A stretch of DNA of 64,000 nucleotides from Leeia oryzae DSM 17879 (GCF_000376945.1 NZ_AQXU01000018.1:62001-126000), one strand, 5' to 3'; shown: positions 27,983 to 40,427, numbered from the stretch's first letter. Notes: a model not told the origin generated them from the letters alone. Translations and numbers: made by a program.

Positions 27983-29143
27983 TTATTCGCGATACGCATC
28001 CTGTCCGTAACCGGCCATCCCCATCAGTGCCCGGACCATCTGGTAAGCCAGCCACGGCAGCACGCGGTAACCCCACCAGCGCTTGCGCAACATATCCACA
28101 CTGACCTCCACCCCGCTTTCGCGGATTTCCTTCAGCAGGTCCTGCCGCAATGTTTTGGCAAAGCCGACATGACGGATGACCAGATTGGCTTCCCGCGCCA
28201 CCAGAATCGAAAACGGATCAATATTGCTTGAGCCGACGGTAGACCACTGATGGTCGATGACAGCCACCTTGGCGTGCATCAGGCCGCGCCGGTACTCCAC
28301 GATGCGTACGCCCGCCTTGACCAGCTGGTGAAAATACCCGCGACAGGCAAATTGCAGCAAGGCATGGTCGAGCCGTCCCTGCAATAACAGCGTCACCGAC
28401 ACGCCTCGTTCGGCCGCCGCCACCAGCGCCCGGCGAAACCGGACCCCCGGCAGGAAATAGGCATTGGCAATGATGATTTCCCGCTGGGCATTTTCCATGG
28501 CTGTCAGATACGCATTCTCGATATCCCGCCGGTGGCGGCCATTGTTGCGGACCACCAGTGCGGCCGCCTGCTCGCCAGTTTCCGGCTGCCTGGGCAGGCG
28601 AACAGGCGGCATTATCCAGTCGTGCTTCCACTGGATCCGGCTGGTCCTGCGCCATTGCTGCGACATGGTCTTGGCAATGTCCATGCAGACCGGGCCGGTA
28701 ACCTGGACGGCATAGTCAAAACGCGGCGGGGTAGCCGGACTGCTTTTGTCATTGATGATATTGATGCCGCCCACAAAACCGATACGGCCGTCTATCAGGG
28801 CCAGCTTGCGGTGCAGCCGGCGCAGACGCTGACGCTGAAACGGCCACAGCCCGATTTCCGGCCGGAAGAACAGCAGGCGGACGCCCGCCTCCAGCAGCGA
28901 TCGCTGGAAAGCATCGGACAAACCGCCAGAACCAAAACCGTCCAGCAGCAGATTGACCTGAACACCGCGCGCGGCAGCCGCCTGCAAGGCATTGGCAACC
29001 GTCTGCCCGGTCTCATCCTGCGTAAAGATATAGGTTTCCAGCCAGACAGAATGCCGGGCCGAGGCAATCGCGGTTAACAGCGCGGGGAAGAATGCCGCCC
29101 CGTCACGGAGCAGCACGACATGATTGCGGGGGAGTAATTGCAT
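27983..29143 (-). CDS. Cardiolipin synthase-like phospholipase D family protein
   Basis: 386 residues with two HKD motifs, HRKLALID (about 150) and HAKVAVID (about 325), each followed by the Gly/Asn-containing tails GGIN and GSSNID. This is the pattern of ClsB-type cardiolipin synthases, which condense phospholipids to cardiolipin at the inner membrane. There are no N-terminal membrane helices, as in ClsB. The ATG at 29143 starts just before the conserved PLD fold; the frame upstream is in the panC gap. It is last in the panB-panC direction. Confidence 0.82.
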   Translation of the reverse strand: MQLLPRNHVVLLRDGAAFFPALLTAIASARHSVWLETYIFTQDETGQTVANALQAAAARGVQVNLLLDGFGSGGLSDAFQRSLLEAGVRLLFFRPEIGLWPFQRQRLRRLHRKLALIDGRIGFVGGINIINDKSSPATPPRFDYAVQVTGPVCMDIAKTMSQQWRRTSRIQWKHDWIMPPVRLPRQPETGEQAAALVVRNNGRHRRDIENAYLTAMENAQREIIIANAYFLPGVRFRRALVAAAERGVSVTLLLQGRLDHALLQFACRGYFHQLVKAGVRIVEYRRGLMHAKVAVIDHQWSTVGSSNIDPFSILVAREANLVIRHVGFAKTLRQDLLKEIRESGVEVSVDMLRKRWWGYRVLPWLAYQMVRALMGMAGYGQDAYRE

Positions 29144-29250
29144 GCATCGACCGGTTTCATGGCGAGGACAACCGCAAGGATATGCTGTATGACCAATCTT
29201 CGCCAGCGCTTTTGCGCCGGGAGATGCCCGGAAACCGGTTTTTGCCGCGT

Positions 29251-30078
29251 TTAAAGTGACAGATTGTCGATCAGACGGGTGTTGCCGGAGAACGCGGCGA
29301 TCAGCAAGCGGGACGCGACGTCCGGCAGCTGCTCGCACGGCTGCAGGTTATCATCCCGGCGCCATTCCAGATATTGCGGCACCCAGCCATTGGCTTGCAG
29401 CTCGGCCTGCGTTGCGGCTTGAACGTCGGCCCAGGTGTCACCGGCTTTCAGGCGTGCCGTCGCGGTTTGCAGCAACCGATACAAACGGGTGGCTTCTGCG
29501 CGTTGCGCGGGGTCCAGATACTGGTTGCGCGAACTCATGGCCAGGCCATCGGCTTCACGGACAATCTCGCCACCGATAATCTCGATCGGGTGGTTCATCT
29601 GCCGGGTCATTTCCCGCAAGATCAGAAACTGCTGGAAGTCCTTCAGACCAAACACCGCCACATCCGGCCGGCTCAGGTTAAACAGTTTGCTGACCACGGT
29701 ACAGACACCCCGGAAATGCCCGGGCCGGAACGCACCGCACAAGGTGTCGGACAGCGCTTCTGGCGGTTCCACAAAATACTGCTGGGGTTGCGGGTAGAGG
29801 GTGCTTTCTTCTGGATGCAGCACCGCCGTACAGCCTTCGGCTTCCAGCAAGGCACAGTCACGCTCGAACGTACGCGGATAGCGGTCGAAGTCTTCGTTGG
29901 GACCGAACTGCAAGCGGTTGACAAAGATGCTGACCAGCACTTCGTCTGCGTGCTGCTTGGCCAGCCGCACCAGCGACAGGTGCCCGGCATGCAGGTTGCC
30001 CATGGTAGGCACCAGGGCCAGCTTCTTGCCCGTTTGTCGAAACCGCGCAACGTCTTCAGGTGTGCTCAAGATCAGCAT
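29251..30078 (-). CDS. panC: Pantothenate synthetase
   Basis: 275 residues. It joins pantoate to beta-alanine with ATP. Motifs: ATP-site VPTMGNLHAGHLSLV (HIGH-like), FVNRLQFGPNEDFDRYPR, and the KMSKS-like AMSSRNQYL. The ATG at 30078 is preceded by GGAGAA; an upstream in-frame TTG at 30090 lies before that ribosome site. It lies downstream of panB on the same strand but across a 324-base gap. Confidence 0.96.
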   Translation of the reverse strand: MLILSTPEDVARFRQTGKKLALVPTMGNLHAGHLSLVRLAKQHADEVLVSIFVNRLQFGPNEDFDRYPRTFERDCALLEAEGCTAVLHPEESTLYPQPQQYFVEPPEALSDTLCGAFRPGHFRGVCTVVSKLFNLSRPDVAVFGLKDFQQFLILREMTRQMNHPIEIIGGEIVREADGLAMSSRNQYLDPAQRAEATRLYRLLQTATARLKAGDTWADVQAATQAELQANGWVPQYLEWRRDDNLQPCEQLPDVASRLLIAAFSGNTRLIDNLSL

Positions 30079-30402
30079 GTTGTTCTCCAACCGGTCATCT
30101 CATCCGGTTTTGTCGCAAGGGCCAGGAGGTCATTTGTCCCTTCCAGTCAGGGAGATAACCATCGCAATGCCAGTCATTTTTTGTGCATTGCCGCACACGC
30201 GGCAGGAAACGCAGTTTACACGGAAATTGCACCGGATGGCGCAGGAATTTCTAACTATTGCCATGCGGATGCGCCCTGCAAAATTGCATGTGCAAACAGG
30301 GGCTTACCCGGCGGGTTGCCATCATCGTCATGGCAAGGGAGAGGTGTTGGCCACCATCCGGGGCACCGGACCCGGGAGGGCAGCCAATCACGGGGATCGC
30401 GC
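30079..30402. other. Intergenic region between panB and panC
   Basis: 324 bases with no gene. On the minus strand a hairpin TGCCGC-GTGT-GCGGCA (30189-30204) lies near an A-rich stretch. An extended -10-like TGTAAACT just upstream of that hairpin could drive panC separately. Neither is strong. Confidence 0.3.
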
Positions 30403-31197
30403 TCAGAAAGTGTGTTCGGCAGCCGGGAAACTACCGTTGCGCACGGCCTCGACATAAGCGGCAACGGCGGCCTGGATACTGGTCTGGTTGAGCATGAAAT
30501 TGCGAACGAAGCGGGCTTTCTTGCCCGGGTAGATATTGAGCATGTCCTGCAGGACCAGCACCTGCCCATGGCAATTCACCCCGGCACCAATGCCGATGGT
30601 GGCCGCAGTGGTCAGACTGGCAGTAATTTCGGCCGCCAGGACGGCCGGCAGCGCCTCCAGCACAATCATGCTGACCCCGGCAGATTCCAGCGCCAGTGCC
30701 TCGGCTTTCAGGCGTTCTGCGGCTTCGTTGGTTTTTCCCTGCACCTTATAGCCACCCAGGGCATTGACTGCTTGCGGGGTCAGGCCAATATGCCCGCACA
30801 CAGGGATGCCTCGCTCAACCAGAAAACGGACCGTCTCCAGCATGTGGTGCCCGCCTTCGAGCTTGACCATGTGCGCACCGGCCGACATCAGCTTGACGCT
30901 ACTTGCCAGCGCCTGTTGCGGGCTTTCCAGATAGGCTTCAAACGGCAGGTCGGTCAACACCAGGCTACGGCTGGCTTTGCTGACCACACAGCGGGTGTGG
31001 TACACCATGTCGTCGAGTGTCACCGGTAGCGTGGAGCCATGCCCCTGCATGACCATGCCCAGCGAATCACCCACCAGCAAGACATCCACGCCCGCCTCGT
31101 CCAGCACGCTGGCAAAGGTCGCATCGTAACAGGTCAGCATGACGATTTTCTGCCCCTGTCGCGCCATGGAATTCAATGTACTGGTGGTAATCTGCAT
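30403..31197 (-). CDS. panB: 3-methyl-2-oxobutanoate hydroxymethyltransferase
   Basis: 264 residues, normal for PanB, which makes ketopantoate using methylene-THF. Motifs: [16 protein letters not shown], the metal-binding [15 protein letters not shown], and [11 protein letters not shown]. The ATG at 31197 follows GAGAA. It lies 130 bases after the deoxynucleoside kinase gene. Confidence 0.96.
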   Translation of the reverse strand: MQITTSTLNSMARQGQKIVMLTCYDATFASVLDEAGVDVLLVGDSLGMVMQGHGSTLPVTLDDMVYHTRCVVSKASRSLVLTDLPFEAYLESPQQALASSVKLMSAGAHMVKLEGGHHMLETVRFLVERGIPVCGHIGLTPQAVNALGGYKVQGKTNEAAERLKAEALALESAGVSMIVLEALPAVLAAEITASLTTAATIGIGAGVNCHGQVLVLQDMLNIYPGKKARFVRNFMLNQTSIQAAVAAYVEAVRNGSFPAAEHTF

Positions 31198-31327
31198 GTT
31201 GTTCTCGCTGTTATGATTCTCGTTATAAGGTGACGCATGTTCCGGGGGTAGCCAGCATGGAGAACCTGCGCCAGGTCGTCCGTGCCGGATCTGCGGCACG
31301 GGCTTGGACCCGTCATCATAAAACCCG

Positions 31328-31963
31328 TCAGTCGCCTTTGTTGAAGAACTCTCGGGTACCACGCATGGTGTTGACGCGACGCAACAATAACGCAAAATCC
31401 TCTTCGGATTCAAGGTCTAAATGCTCGACATTCACCATCAGCACCGGTGCAGCTGCATACCGGTAAAAGAAACTGCTGTAGCGCTGGGCCAGACGCTTGA
31501 TCAGGCCATCCGGGATTTGCGGCAGATGGGGATAAGCGTGCTTTCTGACATGCTCGACCAGCCAGTTGGGCGAGGCCTGCAGCGAAATCACCAGATCCGG
31601 ACGGGGAATATTGGGGGCCAGCTTCTGGAACAGGGTGTGGTAGAGCTCGTACTCTTCGTTGCTCAGCAGCAGCTCAGCATACAAGGCGTCTTTGTCCAGC
31701 ATGAAGTCCGTGACCAGTCCAGTATCGAACAGGTCCGGCTGGGCCAGCGGCTCCAGATGCCGGATGCGCTGGAACAGAAACGCCATCTGGGTCGGCAGGG
31801 CGTAGCGGGTGGTATCGGCATAAAACCGGGGCAGGAACGGATTTTCAGCCGTCTGGTCCAGCAGCAGACGGCTGCCGGTATGCTCGGCCAGGCGTTTGGC
31901 CAGTGCTGTCTTGCCGACACCGCAAGGTCCTTCGACCACAATGTAACGATACTGGCGCAACAT
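31328..31963 (-). CDS. Deoxynucleoside kinase family protein
   Basis: 211 residues with the P-loop [16 protein letters not shown] and the dNK-type pattern of a substrate-binding segment followed by a lid ([14 protein letters not shown]). It would phosphorylate a deoxynucleoside with ATP in the salvage pathway; specificity (dA/dG or dC) cannot be read from the sequence. Genes of this family between folK and panB recur in betaproteobacteria. Confidence 0.8.
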   Translation of the reverse strand: MLRQYRYIVVEGPCGVGKTALAKRLAEHTGSRLLLDQTAENPFLPRFYADTTRYALPTQMAFLFQRIRHLEPLAQPDLFDTGLVTDFMLDKDALYAELLLSNEEYELYHTLFQKLAPNIPRPDLVISLQASPNWLVEHVRKHAYPHLPQIPDGLIKRLAQRYSSFFYRYAAAPVLMVNVEHLDLESEEDFALLLRRVNTMRGTREFFNKGD

Positions 31964-32028
31964 GCGTCACCCCTATCTGCAACACGTTATGGAAACCACA
32001 GGATACAGTTACGACATCAGCAGCAGCG

Positions 32029-32511
32029 TTAATCTGCCAAGCGTTCAATACGCTGATCTTGACAGGCCCGCAGCAAAGGATCAAGTGGGCCATGACCGGG
32101 CAAGACCATTTCCGGCGCAATTTCGGCCAGGGGCTGCAAGACAAAGGCGCGTTCGTGCATGCGCGGGTGCGGCAGGATCATGACCGGATCAGTGGAGACG
32201 AGCTCATCGTACAGCAGCAGGTCCAGATCCAGCGTGCGCGGCGCATTGGCAAAACTGCGCTCGCGGCCACCTTCAAACTCCAGCGCAAACAGCAGTTGCA
32301 GCAAGTCCATGGCCGGCAGACTGGTTTGCACACGCGCCACGGCATTGATGAAGTCGGGCTGGTTATCGTAACCCACCGGGGCCGTGCGATAAAAACCGGA
32401 ACAGGTCACCGAACTGACATCAGGATGCTGTGCCAGCGCGGCCAGGGCGCGCTGCATCTGCGCGACCGGGTCCCCCAGATTCCCCCCCAGCGCGACATAC
32501 GCGGTAGGCAC
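32029..32511 (-). CDS. folK: 2-amino-4-hydroxy-6-hydroxymethyldihydropteridine pyrophosphokinase
   Basis: 160 residues. It transfers pyrophosphate to the pterin in folate synthesis. Motifs: VALGGNLGDP, the metal-binding RTLDLDLLLYD and LPHPRMHERAFVL. The start is a GTG at 32511, two bases after the pcnB stop, so it is translated right behind pcnB. Confidence 0.96.
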   Translation of the reverse strand: MPTAYVALGGNLGDPVAQMQRALAALAQHPDVSSVTCSGFYRTAPVGYDNQPDFINAVARVQTSLPAMDLLQLLFALEFEGGRERSFANAPRTLDLDLLLYDELVSTDPVMILPHPRMHERAFVLQPLAEIAPEMVLPGHGPLDPLLRACQDQRIERLAD

Positions 32512-32513
32512 GG

Positions 32514-33881
32514 TTATTCGTCCCCGCCATCATCCATATTGTCAGCCGCGCTATCCGGCCCGCCCTCTTCACCGGCCGGTTTGCGACGGCGACGGCGACG
32601 TTTCTTCTTGGCCGGGTCTGTGCGTTCCGGCTGCAGCATTTTCGTCTGTTCAGCGGCGTCTGCTTCCTGGAACTTCGTCCACCAGTCAGCCAGCTCGGCC
32701 AATGACTCGTCTTCCGTGGCACGAAGCAGCAGGAAGTCATAAGAGGCACGGAACCGCGGGTGCTCCAGCAGGCGGAATGGCTTGCGTCCAACCCTGCCCT
32801 CGAAGCGGGGTTGCAGCGACCAGATTTCGCGCATGGTGCCCGACAAGCGGGCGGGTGCCAGGCCACGGTTCTGGTCCAGCACGTCTTCGATGGCATTCAT
32901 GATGGCCTGGATACTGCTCTGGCCGCTGCCTTGCAGCTGCTCCCAGCGGCGTTGTACCTGCGGCCACAACAAGGCGGCCAGCTGGAACGCCGGGTTCACC
33001 GGCTTGCCAGCGGTAATGCGGTCATCCGTTGCCTGCATGGCGGTTTTCAGGAAGGCACGGTCCGCCGGAGAGGCCATGACCCGACCCAGTTGCGGCATCA
33101 CCGCCTTGTACAGACCGGATTCGTACAACGCCTCCAGACAGGCACTGGCCGCGCCGGATACCAGCATCTTGGTCAGCTCGTCAAACAGGCGCGCTTGCGG
33201 TACGTCGTCCAGCAGCGGGATCAGTGTGGCAATCGGGGCATCGGTCCCCTTTTCGATCTTCAGGCCAAGCTTGGCAGACAAACGCACGGCGCGCAGCATG
33301 CGTACCGGGTCTTCCCGGTAGCGACGCTCCGGGTCGCCAATCATGACCAGCTGACGTTTTTCCAGATCCTGCAAGCCGTGGTGGTAGTCATACACCACCT
33401 GTTTGCTCGGATCGTAATACAGGGCATTGGCGGTAAAGTCACGGCGGCGGGCATCCTGCTCCTGGTCGCCCCAGACGTTATCCCGCAGGATACGGCCGGT
33501 TTCCTCATCGGTATGCGAGTCGTGCGTGTCCCCGCGGAACGTGGTGACCTCGATGATTTCCGGGCCAAACGGCACGTGCACAATGCGAAAACGCCGGCCA
33601 ATGATGCGGGCCCTGCGGCCAAACACACGCTGCACTTCTTCAGGGGTAGCATTGGTGGCGACATCGTAATCTTTGGGGTCACGGCCCAGCAGCAGATCCC
33701 GTACGGCACCGCCCACGACCAGCGCGGTATAGCCGGCGGCCTGCAACTTGTCGGTCACTTTCAAGGCAGCCGGACTGATCTGCTCCCGTGTCACGCCATG
33801 CTTTTTCAGCGGTAATGCCTGCGCCCCGCCATGCGGCAAGGTTGGTAGCCGGAGAACCCGTCGTATCAGTTTTCGAATCAT
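32514..33881 (-). CDS. pcnB: Poly(A) polymerase I
   Basis: 455 residues. The class II nucleotidyltransferase head (about 45-200) has LVVGGAVRDLLLGRDPKDYDV with the two catalytic aspartates, and RRRDFTANAL. Poly(A)-polymerase-type RNA-binding and C-terminal domains follow, then a very basic tail (KKKRRRRRRK) as in PcnB. It adds poly(A) tails that promote RNA decay. The tail and the pcnB-folK linkage argue against a tRNA CCA enzyme. Confidence 0.93.
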   Translation of the reverse strand: MIRKLIRRVLRLPTLPHGGAQALPLKKHGVTREQISPAALKVTDKLQAAGYTALVVGGAVRDLLLGRDPKDYDVATNATPEEVQRVFGRRARIIGRRFRIVHVPFGPEIIEVTTFRGDTHDSHTDEETGRILRDNVWGDQEQDARRRDFTANALYYDPSKQVVYDYHHGLQDLEKRQLVMIGDPERRYREDPVRMLRAVRLSAKLGLKIEKGTDAPIATLIPLLDDVPQARLFDELTKMLVSGAASACLEALYESGLYKAVMPQLGRVMASPADRAFLKTAMQATDDRITAGKPVNPAFQLAALLWPQVQRRWEQLQGSGQSSIQAIMNAIEDVLDQNRGLAPARLSGTMREIWSLQPRFEGRVGRKPFRLLEHPRFRASYDFLLLRATEDESLAELADWWTKFQEADAAEQTKMLQPERTDPAKKKRRRRRRKPAGEEGGPDSAADNMDDGGDE

Positions 33882-34038
33882 CGATCTATTCTGTATTCTT
33901 GTTTGGTATTGTTATTGATTAATATAGACGGTTCGTTTGCCACTGCGCCAGTCTTGTACCTCTTTCGCTGTCGCGGTGGCAAACGGGCATGAAACCTGCC
34001 CGTGCGGCAGACTGCATGCCCGGTATCACATCTTAGCC

Positions 34039-35412
<1,374 letters not shown>

Positions 35413-35566
35413 TTATCAGCCAGAATCACAAAATGAAACATTTTATCACGATGACGGCATTTCTACCCAGCGTCATGCCATTGAAGACCAACTTTTTCCA
35501 TTTCCAACGACATCAGCATGTATTTGAAAATAAATAGCATTTTGTTTGCCGGAAGGTCGTGATTCT

Positions 35567-35584
35567 CTTTCATTTTTCTGTCAC
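35567..35584 (+). promoter_or_regulatory. Putative Pho box upstream of the phosphate transport pair
   Basis: CTTTCAT-TTTT-CTGTCAC: two 7-base half-sites separated by four bases, matching the PhoB consensus CTGTCAT-N4-CTGTCAC with one mismatch in the first half. It lies about 200 bases before the PhoU-like gene. A further hairpin (CCCCGAC/GTCGGGG, 35654-35672) sits in the leader. The remaining bases of the 377-base gap from purB (35410-35786) show no gene. Confidence 0.6.
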
Positions 35585-35786
35585 AATTCGTCCCGATCGA
35601 CCGCAGATCCGACATGCCTGTGCCGCAGGCGCCCCGGCTGCGGTGTGAATACCCCCCGACAAACCGTCGGGGCATGGTTTATTTTGCTTGACCCCCTGCC
35701 ACACAAGGCAGCGAGGCCATTTGATGGAAGCGGGCTGCTGATGACAGGGATGGCCCGCATGTTTTTTGTATAAGGGAGAACAACCC

Positions 35787-36437
35787 ATGTCCAATTTTCT
35801 GACCACGCTGATCGCGAAGGTCTCTCCAAATGAAGAGAAATTTTTCACCTGGTTTGATCAACACGCAGCCCTGGTTGTTGAAGCCGCCAAGCATCTGGCA
35901 GCCATGAGCGCAGAACCTGCCGCGAGTTTCAAAGGACATTTTGAAGCAATCGAAACACTGGAACGCAAGGCAGATGACGTGTCTCGTGACATCCTGCTGG
36001 CCTTGCACCGTACCTTCGTCACTCCGTTTGACCGTGGCGAGATCAAGGATCTGGCTACTGCGCTGGATGACGTGGTCGACATCATTGAACAGATTCCGGT
36101 CAAGGCATCCATCTACGGCGTGCAGAATTTCACGCCGGAAATGGCCGCATTGGGCCAGATCGTACTGCGCGCCTGTGAAAAGCTGCAAGACGCTGTGTCC
36201 AAACTGAACGACATGACCCACGCCGACGGCATCATCAAGGCTTGCCATGACGTGAAGATCATCGAAGACGACGCCGACCGCGTTCGCCGTAACGGTATCG
36301 CCCGCCTGTTCGCCGAAGAAAGCGATGCACGCGCACTGCTGGCCACCAAAGAATTGTACGAACTGTACGAAGCAGCGGTTGACCGCTGTGAAGATGCAGC
36401 CGACATGATCCACAGCATTGTGCTGGAACGCATTTAA
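35787..36437 (+). CDS. DUF47 (PhoU-like) phosphate transport accessory protein
   Basis: 216 residues, all-helical, of the DUF47/PhoU-related family that sits in front of pit genes. It starts at the ATG at 35787 behind AAGGGAGA. Conserved acidic/helical segments include ETLERKADDVSRDIL and LDDVVDIIEQIP, which in PhoU proteins hold metal clusters. It probably tunes the Pit transporter encoded 24 bases downstream. Confidence 0.88.
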   Translation: MSNFLTTLIAKVSPNEEKFFTWFDQHAALVVEAAKHLAAMSAEPAASFKGHFEAIETLERKADDVSRDILLALHRTFVTPFDRGEIKDLATALDDVVDIIEQIPVKASIYGVQNFTPEMAALGQIVLRACEKLQDAVSKLNDMTHADGIIKACHDVKIIEDDADRVRRNGIARLFAEESDARALLATKELYELYEAAVDRCEDAADMIHSIVLERI

Positions 36438-36461
36438 TCCGGACGGGCGAATCCCACGATT

Positions 36462-37469
36462 ATGGATACTCATCTGTTACTGATTATTACGCTGCTGGTT
36501 GCACTGGCGCTGGCCTTCGACTTCATGAACGGGTTTCATGATGCGGCCAACTCGATTGCCACCATCGTGTCCACCCAGGTACTGAGCCCGCAAATGGCGG
36601 TGATCTGGGCGGCCTTCTTCAACTTCGTTGCGTTTCTGGTGTTCGACCACAAAGTGGCCGCCACCATCGGCAAAGGCACCATTCACCCGGACATTGTCGA
36701 CAATGCGGTGGTGTTCGGCGCCCTGGCGGGTGCATTGACCTGGAACATCATTACCTGGTGGTTCGGCATTCCGTCCAGTTCTTCCCACGCACTGGTGGGC
36801 GGTCTGGCAGGTGCAGCCGTGGCCAAGACGGGCTCGTTCTCGGCCCTGATCGGCAGCGGTTTCATCAAGACCGCTGGCGCCATCGTCCTGTCACCGCTGC
36901 TGGGCATGGTGCTGGCTATCATCCTGTCGGTGATCGTGACCTGGTTCTGCGTGCGCTCGACCCCGGTCAGCGTGGACATGCGCTTCCGCAAGCTGCAATT
37001 TGTGTCTGCGGCCCTGTACAGTCTGGGTCACGGCGGTAACGACGCGCAGAAAACCATGGGTATTATCTTGCTGCTGCTGGTCTCCAACCATGTGGTACCT
37101 GCCGATGCAGGCCTGCCGCTATGGGTGGTGCTGTCGTGCCAGGTGGCCATGGGTCTGGGTACGCTGTTTGGTGGCTGGCGCATCGTAAAAACCATGGGCA
37201 TGGGCATTACCAAGCTCAAGCCCATGGGTGGCTTCTGTGCCGAAACCTCCGGTGCGATCACGCTCTTCCTGGCGACTTCGCTAGGGATTCCGGTCTCTAC
37301 CACCCACACCATTACCGGTGCGATTGTCGGCGTTGGCGCATCCCGCCGCATGTCGGCCGTGCGCTGGGGTCTGGCTGGCCGCATCGTCTGGGCCTGGGTA
37401 CTGACCATTCCGTGTTCGGCGCTGGTCTCGGCCCTGTGCTGGAAACTGGGGACGGTGATTTTGCCATAG
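36462..37469 (+). CDS. pit: Low-affinity inorganic phosphate transporter Pit
   Basis: 335 residues and about ten membrane helices in two inverted repeats. Each repeat carries the Pit/PiT signature: FDFMNGFHDAANSIAT near the start and LGHGGNDAQKTMGI in the second half. It moves metal-phosphate with protons across the inner membrane. At 335 residues it is of the shorter PiT class rather than E. coli PitA (about 500). The upstream Pho box suggests induction or control under phosphate limitation. Confidence 0.93.
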   Translation: MDTHLLLIITLLVALALAFDFMNGFHDAANSIATIVSTQVLSPQMAVIWAAFFNFVAFLVFDHKVAATIGKGTIHPDIVDNAVVFGALAGALTWNIITWWFGIPSSSSHALVGGLAGAAVAKTGSFSALIGSGFIKTAGAIVLSPLLGMVLAIILSVIVTWFCVRSTPVSVDMRFRKLQFVSAALYSLGHGGNDAQKTMGIILLLLVSNHVVPADAGLPLWVVLSCQVAMGLGTLFGGWRIVKTMGMGITKLKPMGGFCAETSGAITLFLATSLGIPVSTTHTITGAIVGVGASRRMSAVRWGLAGRIVWAWVLTIPCSALVSALCWKLGTVILP

Positions 37470-37489
37470 GCAACCGCACTCCCCCATGT

Positions 37490-37526
37490 CAAAACGGCCT
37501 GTCTGCCTGTGCAGCAGGCCGTTTTG
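37490..37526 (+). terminator. Rho-independent terminator of pit
   Basis: CAAAACGGCCTG (37490-37501) pairs with CAGGCCGTTTTG (37515-37526), a perfect 12-bp stem followed by TTTT, 20 bases past the pit stop. Confidence 0.85.
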
Positions 37527-37582
37527 TTTTATAAATGTCCGTTAAACAGGTAAACTGCTATGAAGTTTATCTGGAGAAGACC

Positions 37583-38584
37583 ATGTCCCGCGTTACCCTG
37601 AGCCGTTATCTGATCGAACAAACCCGTGACCACAACACGCCTGCTGACCTGCGTTTTCTGGTCGAAGTGGTGGCGCGCGCCTGCAAAGCCATCAGCCATG
37701 CAGTTTCCAAAGGGGCGCTGGGCGGGGTACTGGGCAATGCCGGGACGGACAACGTACAGGGCGAGGCGCAGAAAAAGCTGGATGTGATCTCCAACGAAAT
37801 CCTGCTGGAAGCCAACGAATGGGGCGGCCACCTGGCGGCCATGGCATCCGAAGAAATGGAAGAAGCCTACCAGATCCCGGGGCACTACCCGAAAGGCGCG
37901 TATCTGCTGCTGTTTGATCCGCTGGATGGGTCCAGCAACATTGACGTCAACGTGTCAGTCGGTACCATTTTCTCGGTGTTGCGCTGCCCGGAAGGCACCA
38001 CCACCCCGAACGAGCAATCATTCCTGCAGCCGGGTACCGAACAGGTAGCTGCCGGTTATGCCATCTATGGCCCGCAGACCATGCTGGTCCTGACCATGGG
38101 CAACGGCGTAAAAGGCTTTACCCTGGACCGCGAAATGGGCTCTTTCGTATTGACCCACGACAACATGCAGGTGCCGGAGCAAACCAAAGAATTTGCCATC
38201 AACATGTCTAATCAGCGCCATTGGGAAATCCCGGTGGCCCGCTATGTGTCTGAGCTGCTGGCTGGCACCACCGGCAGCCTGGGCAAAGATTACAACATGC
38301 GCTGGATCGCCTCCATGGTGGCCGATGTGCACCGCATCCTGACCCGTGGCGGCATTTTCATGTACCCGCGTGATGCGCGTGAACCGGAAAAAGCCGGCAA
38401 GCTGCGCCTGATGTATGAAGCCAACCCGATGAGTTTCATCATTGAACAGGCGGGTGGTGCGGCCACCAACGGCCGCCAGCGCATTCTGGATATCCAGCCG
38501 GAGAGCCTGCATCAGCGTGTAGCCGTGTTTCTGGGGTCCAAAGAAGAAGTAGACCGCATCACCGGTTATCACCACAACGCCTGA
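37583..38584 (+). CDS. fbp: Fructose-1,6-bisphosphatase class I
   Basis: 333 residues. It releases phosphate from fructose 1,6-bisphosphate in gluconeogenesis. The metal site [12 protein letters not shown] and the later [10 protein letters not shown] and [10 protein letters not shown] segments are present, and the length matches class I. The ATG at 37583 follows GGAGA; the in-frame ATG at 37535 lies just behind the pit terminator and has no ribosome site. Confidence 0.96.
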   Translation: MSRVTLSRYLIEQTRDHNTPADLRFLVEVVARACKAISHAVSKGALGGVLGNAGTDNVQGEAQKKLDVISNEILLEANEWGGHLAAMASEEMEEAYQIPGHYPKGAYLLLFDPLDGSSNIDVNVSVGTIFSVLRCPEGTTTPNEQSFLQPGTEQVAAGYAIYGPQTMLVLTMGNGVKGFTLDREMGSFVLTHDNMQVPEQTKEFAINMSNQRHWEIPVARYVSELLAGTTGSLGKDYNMRWIASMVADVHRILTRGGIFMYPRDAREPEKAGKLRLMYEANPMSFIIEQAGGAATNGRQRILDIQPESLHQRVAVFLGSKEEVDRITGYHHNA

Positions 38585-38609
38585 TGCCTCTAGCGGCTTG
38601 TGCATAAAT

Positions 38610-38644
38610 AAAAAATGGCAGCGTGATGTACGCTGCCATTTTTT
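38610..38644. terminator. Bidirectional terminator between fbp and adk
   Basis: A perfect 15-bp stem (38610-38624 with 38630-38644) carries A-run and T-run arms, so it can stop transcription from fbp (+) and from adk (-), which converge here. Confidence 0.88.
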
Positions 38645-38699
38645 TATGTCAGGTCATCCGCCCACCGACGAATGCCCTGTCACGTACGCCTGCGGTCGA

Positions 38700-39461
<762 letters not shown>

Positions 39462-39464
39462 TTA

Positions 39465-40247
39465 TTATGCTGATGCAGGCGGGTTATCGGCCAGCCAGGC
39501 ACGGACACGCTCAAGATCTTCTGGCGTATCCACACCGGCGGGCGGTGGCGTCTCTACCACTGCAACAGTAATACCATAGCCATGCCACATTGCCCGCAAT
39601 TGCTCTAGCGCTTCGAACTGCTCGATGGCAGCCGGCGCGAGGCTCCGGTATGCACGCAAAAAACTGACACGGTATGCATATATGCCAATATGCCGGTAAG
39701 CAGGTAAGCCTTCCGGCAAAGTGTCCTTGCGATGTGCAAAGGCATCTCTGGCATACGGGATGGGCGCACGACTGAAGGTCATGGCCCGGCCATTGTGGTC
39801 AAAGATCACTTTCACCACATTTGGATTAAAAAATTCTTCAGCGTCATGAATCGGGTGGCACAAGGTTGCAATGGCGGCCGTTTCATGGCGGGCCAGGGTC
39901 TCTGCCACCTGGTCGATCAATGCCGGTGGCAGCAGCGGCTCATCCCCCTGAACATTAACCACAATTGCGTCGTCCGGCAAGCCCAGCAAATCGGCCGCTT
40001 CGGCCAGACGGTCCGTCCCGCTCGGATGGCTGACATCCGTCAGCACCACCGGCACGCCAGCCTGGCGGGCAGCCGCCGCAATCTCGTCATGGTCTGCTGC
40101 AATCACCACCTGGGTGGCAGCGCTTTGCTGCGCACGTCTGGCGACCCGCACCACCATCGGCACGCCGGCCAGATCGGCCAGCATTTTGCCTGGCAAACGG
40201 GTAGACGCGTGCCGGGCCGGAATCACCACCGTGAAGGCAATTGCCAC
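39465..40247 (-). CDS. kdsB: 3-deoxy-manno-octulosonate cytidylyltransferase
   Basis: 260 residues. It activates Kdo as CMP-Kdo for lipopolysaccharide. Motifs: nucleotide-binding [15 protein letters not shown] near the start, [11 protein letters not shown] with the metal-binding Asp, and [12 protein letters not shown]. The start is a GTG at 40247 with GAGGAA just upstream, inside the end of the Trm112-like gene (3-base gap). Confidence 0.96.
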   Translation of the reverse strand: MAIAFTVVIPARHASTRLPGKMLADLAGVPMVVRVARRAQQSAATQVVIAADHDEIAAAARQAGVPVVLTDVSHPSGTDRLAEAADLLGLPDDAIVVNVQGDEPLLPPALIDQVAETLARHETAAIATLCHPIHDAEEFFNPNVVKVIFDHNGRAMTFSRAPIPYARDAFAHRKDTLPEGLPAYRHIGIYAYRVSFLRAYRSLAPAAIEQFEALEQLRAMWHGYGITVAVVETPPPAGVDTPEDLERVRAWLADNPPASA

Positions 40248-40250
40248 CGC

Positions 40251-40427
40251 TTATTCCTCTTCAGCGGCCAGGCTGCGGGCTTCGTCTTCCAGCATCACCG
40301 GAATACCGTCCCGAACCGGGAACGCCAGGCGGTCTGCCTTGCAAATCAGCTCTTGCGCAGCTTTATCAAAAACAAGTGGGCCTTTGCACACCGGGCACAC
40401 CAGAATTTCCAGCAGTTTAGCATCCAT
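40251..40427 (-). CDS. Trm112-family protein (YcaR-like)
   Basis: 58 residues, a small gene between lpxK and kdsB. It reads [18 protein letters not shown] at the start, the conserved CPxCKG knuckle of Trm112/UPF0434 proteins, then [11 protein letters not shown], also typical. Only three cysteines are present, so a full four-Cys zinc site is absent, as in many bacterial members. The ATG at 40427 overlaps the lpxK end by 11 bases. E. coli has the same order (lpxK-ycaR-kdsB). Confidence 0.92.
   Translation of the reverse strand: MDAKLLEILVCPVCKGPLVFDKAAQELICKADRLAFPVRDGIPVMLEDEARSLAAEEE

Noticed and set aside
29374-31029. Long plus-strand frame of 551 codons
   Set aside because: It runs antisense to panC and panB, both of which have full catalytic motifs. 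Its product has no recognisable domain, and such long shadow frames are common in this base composition.
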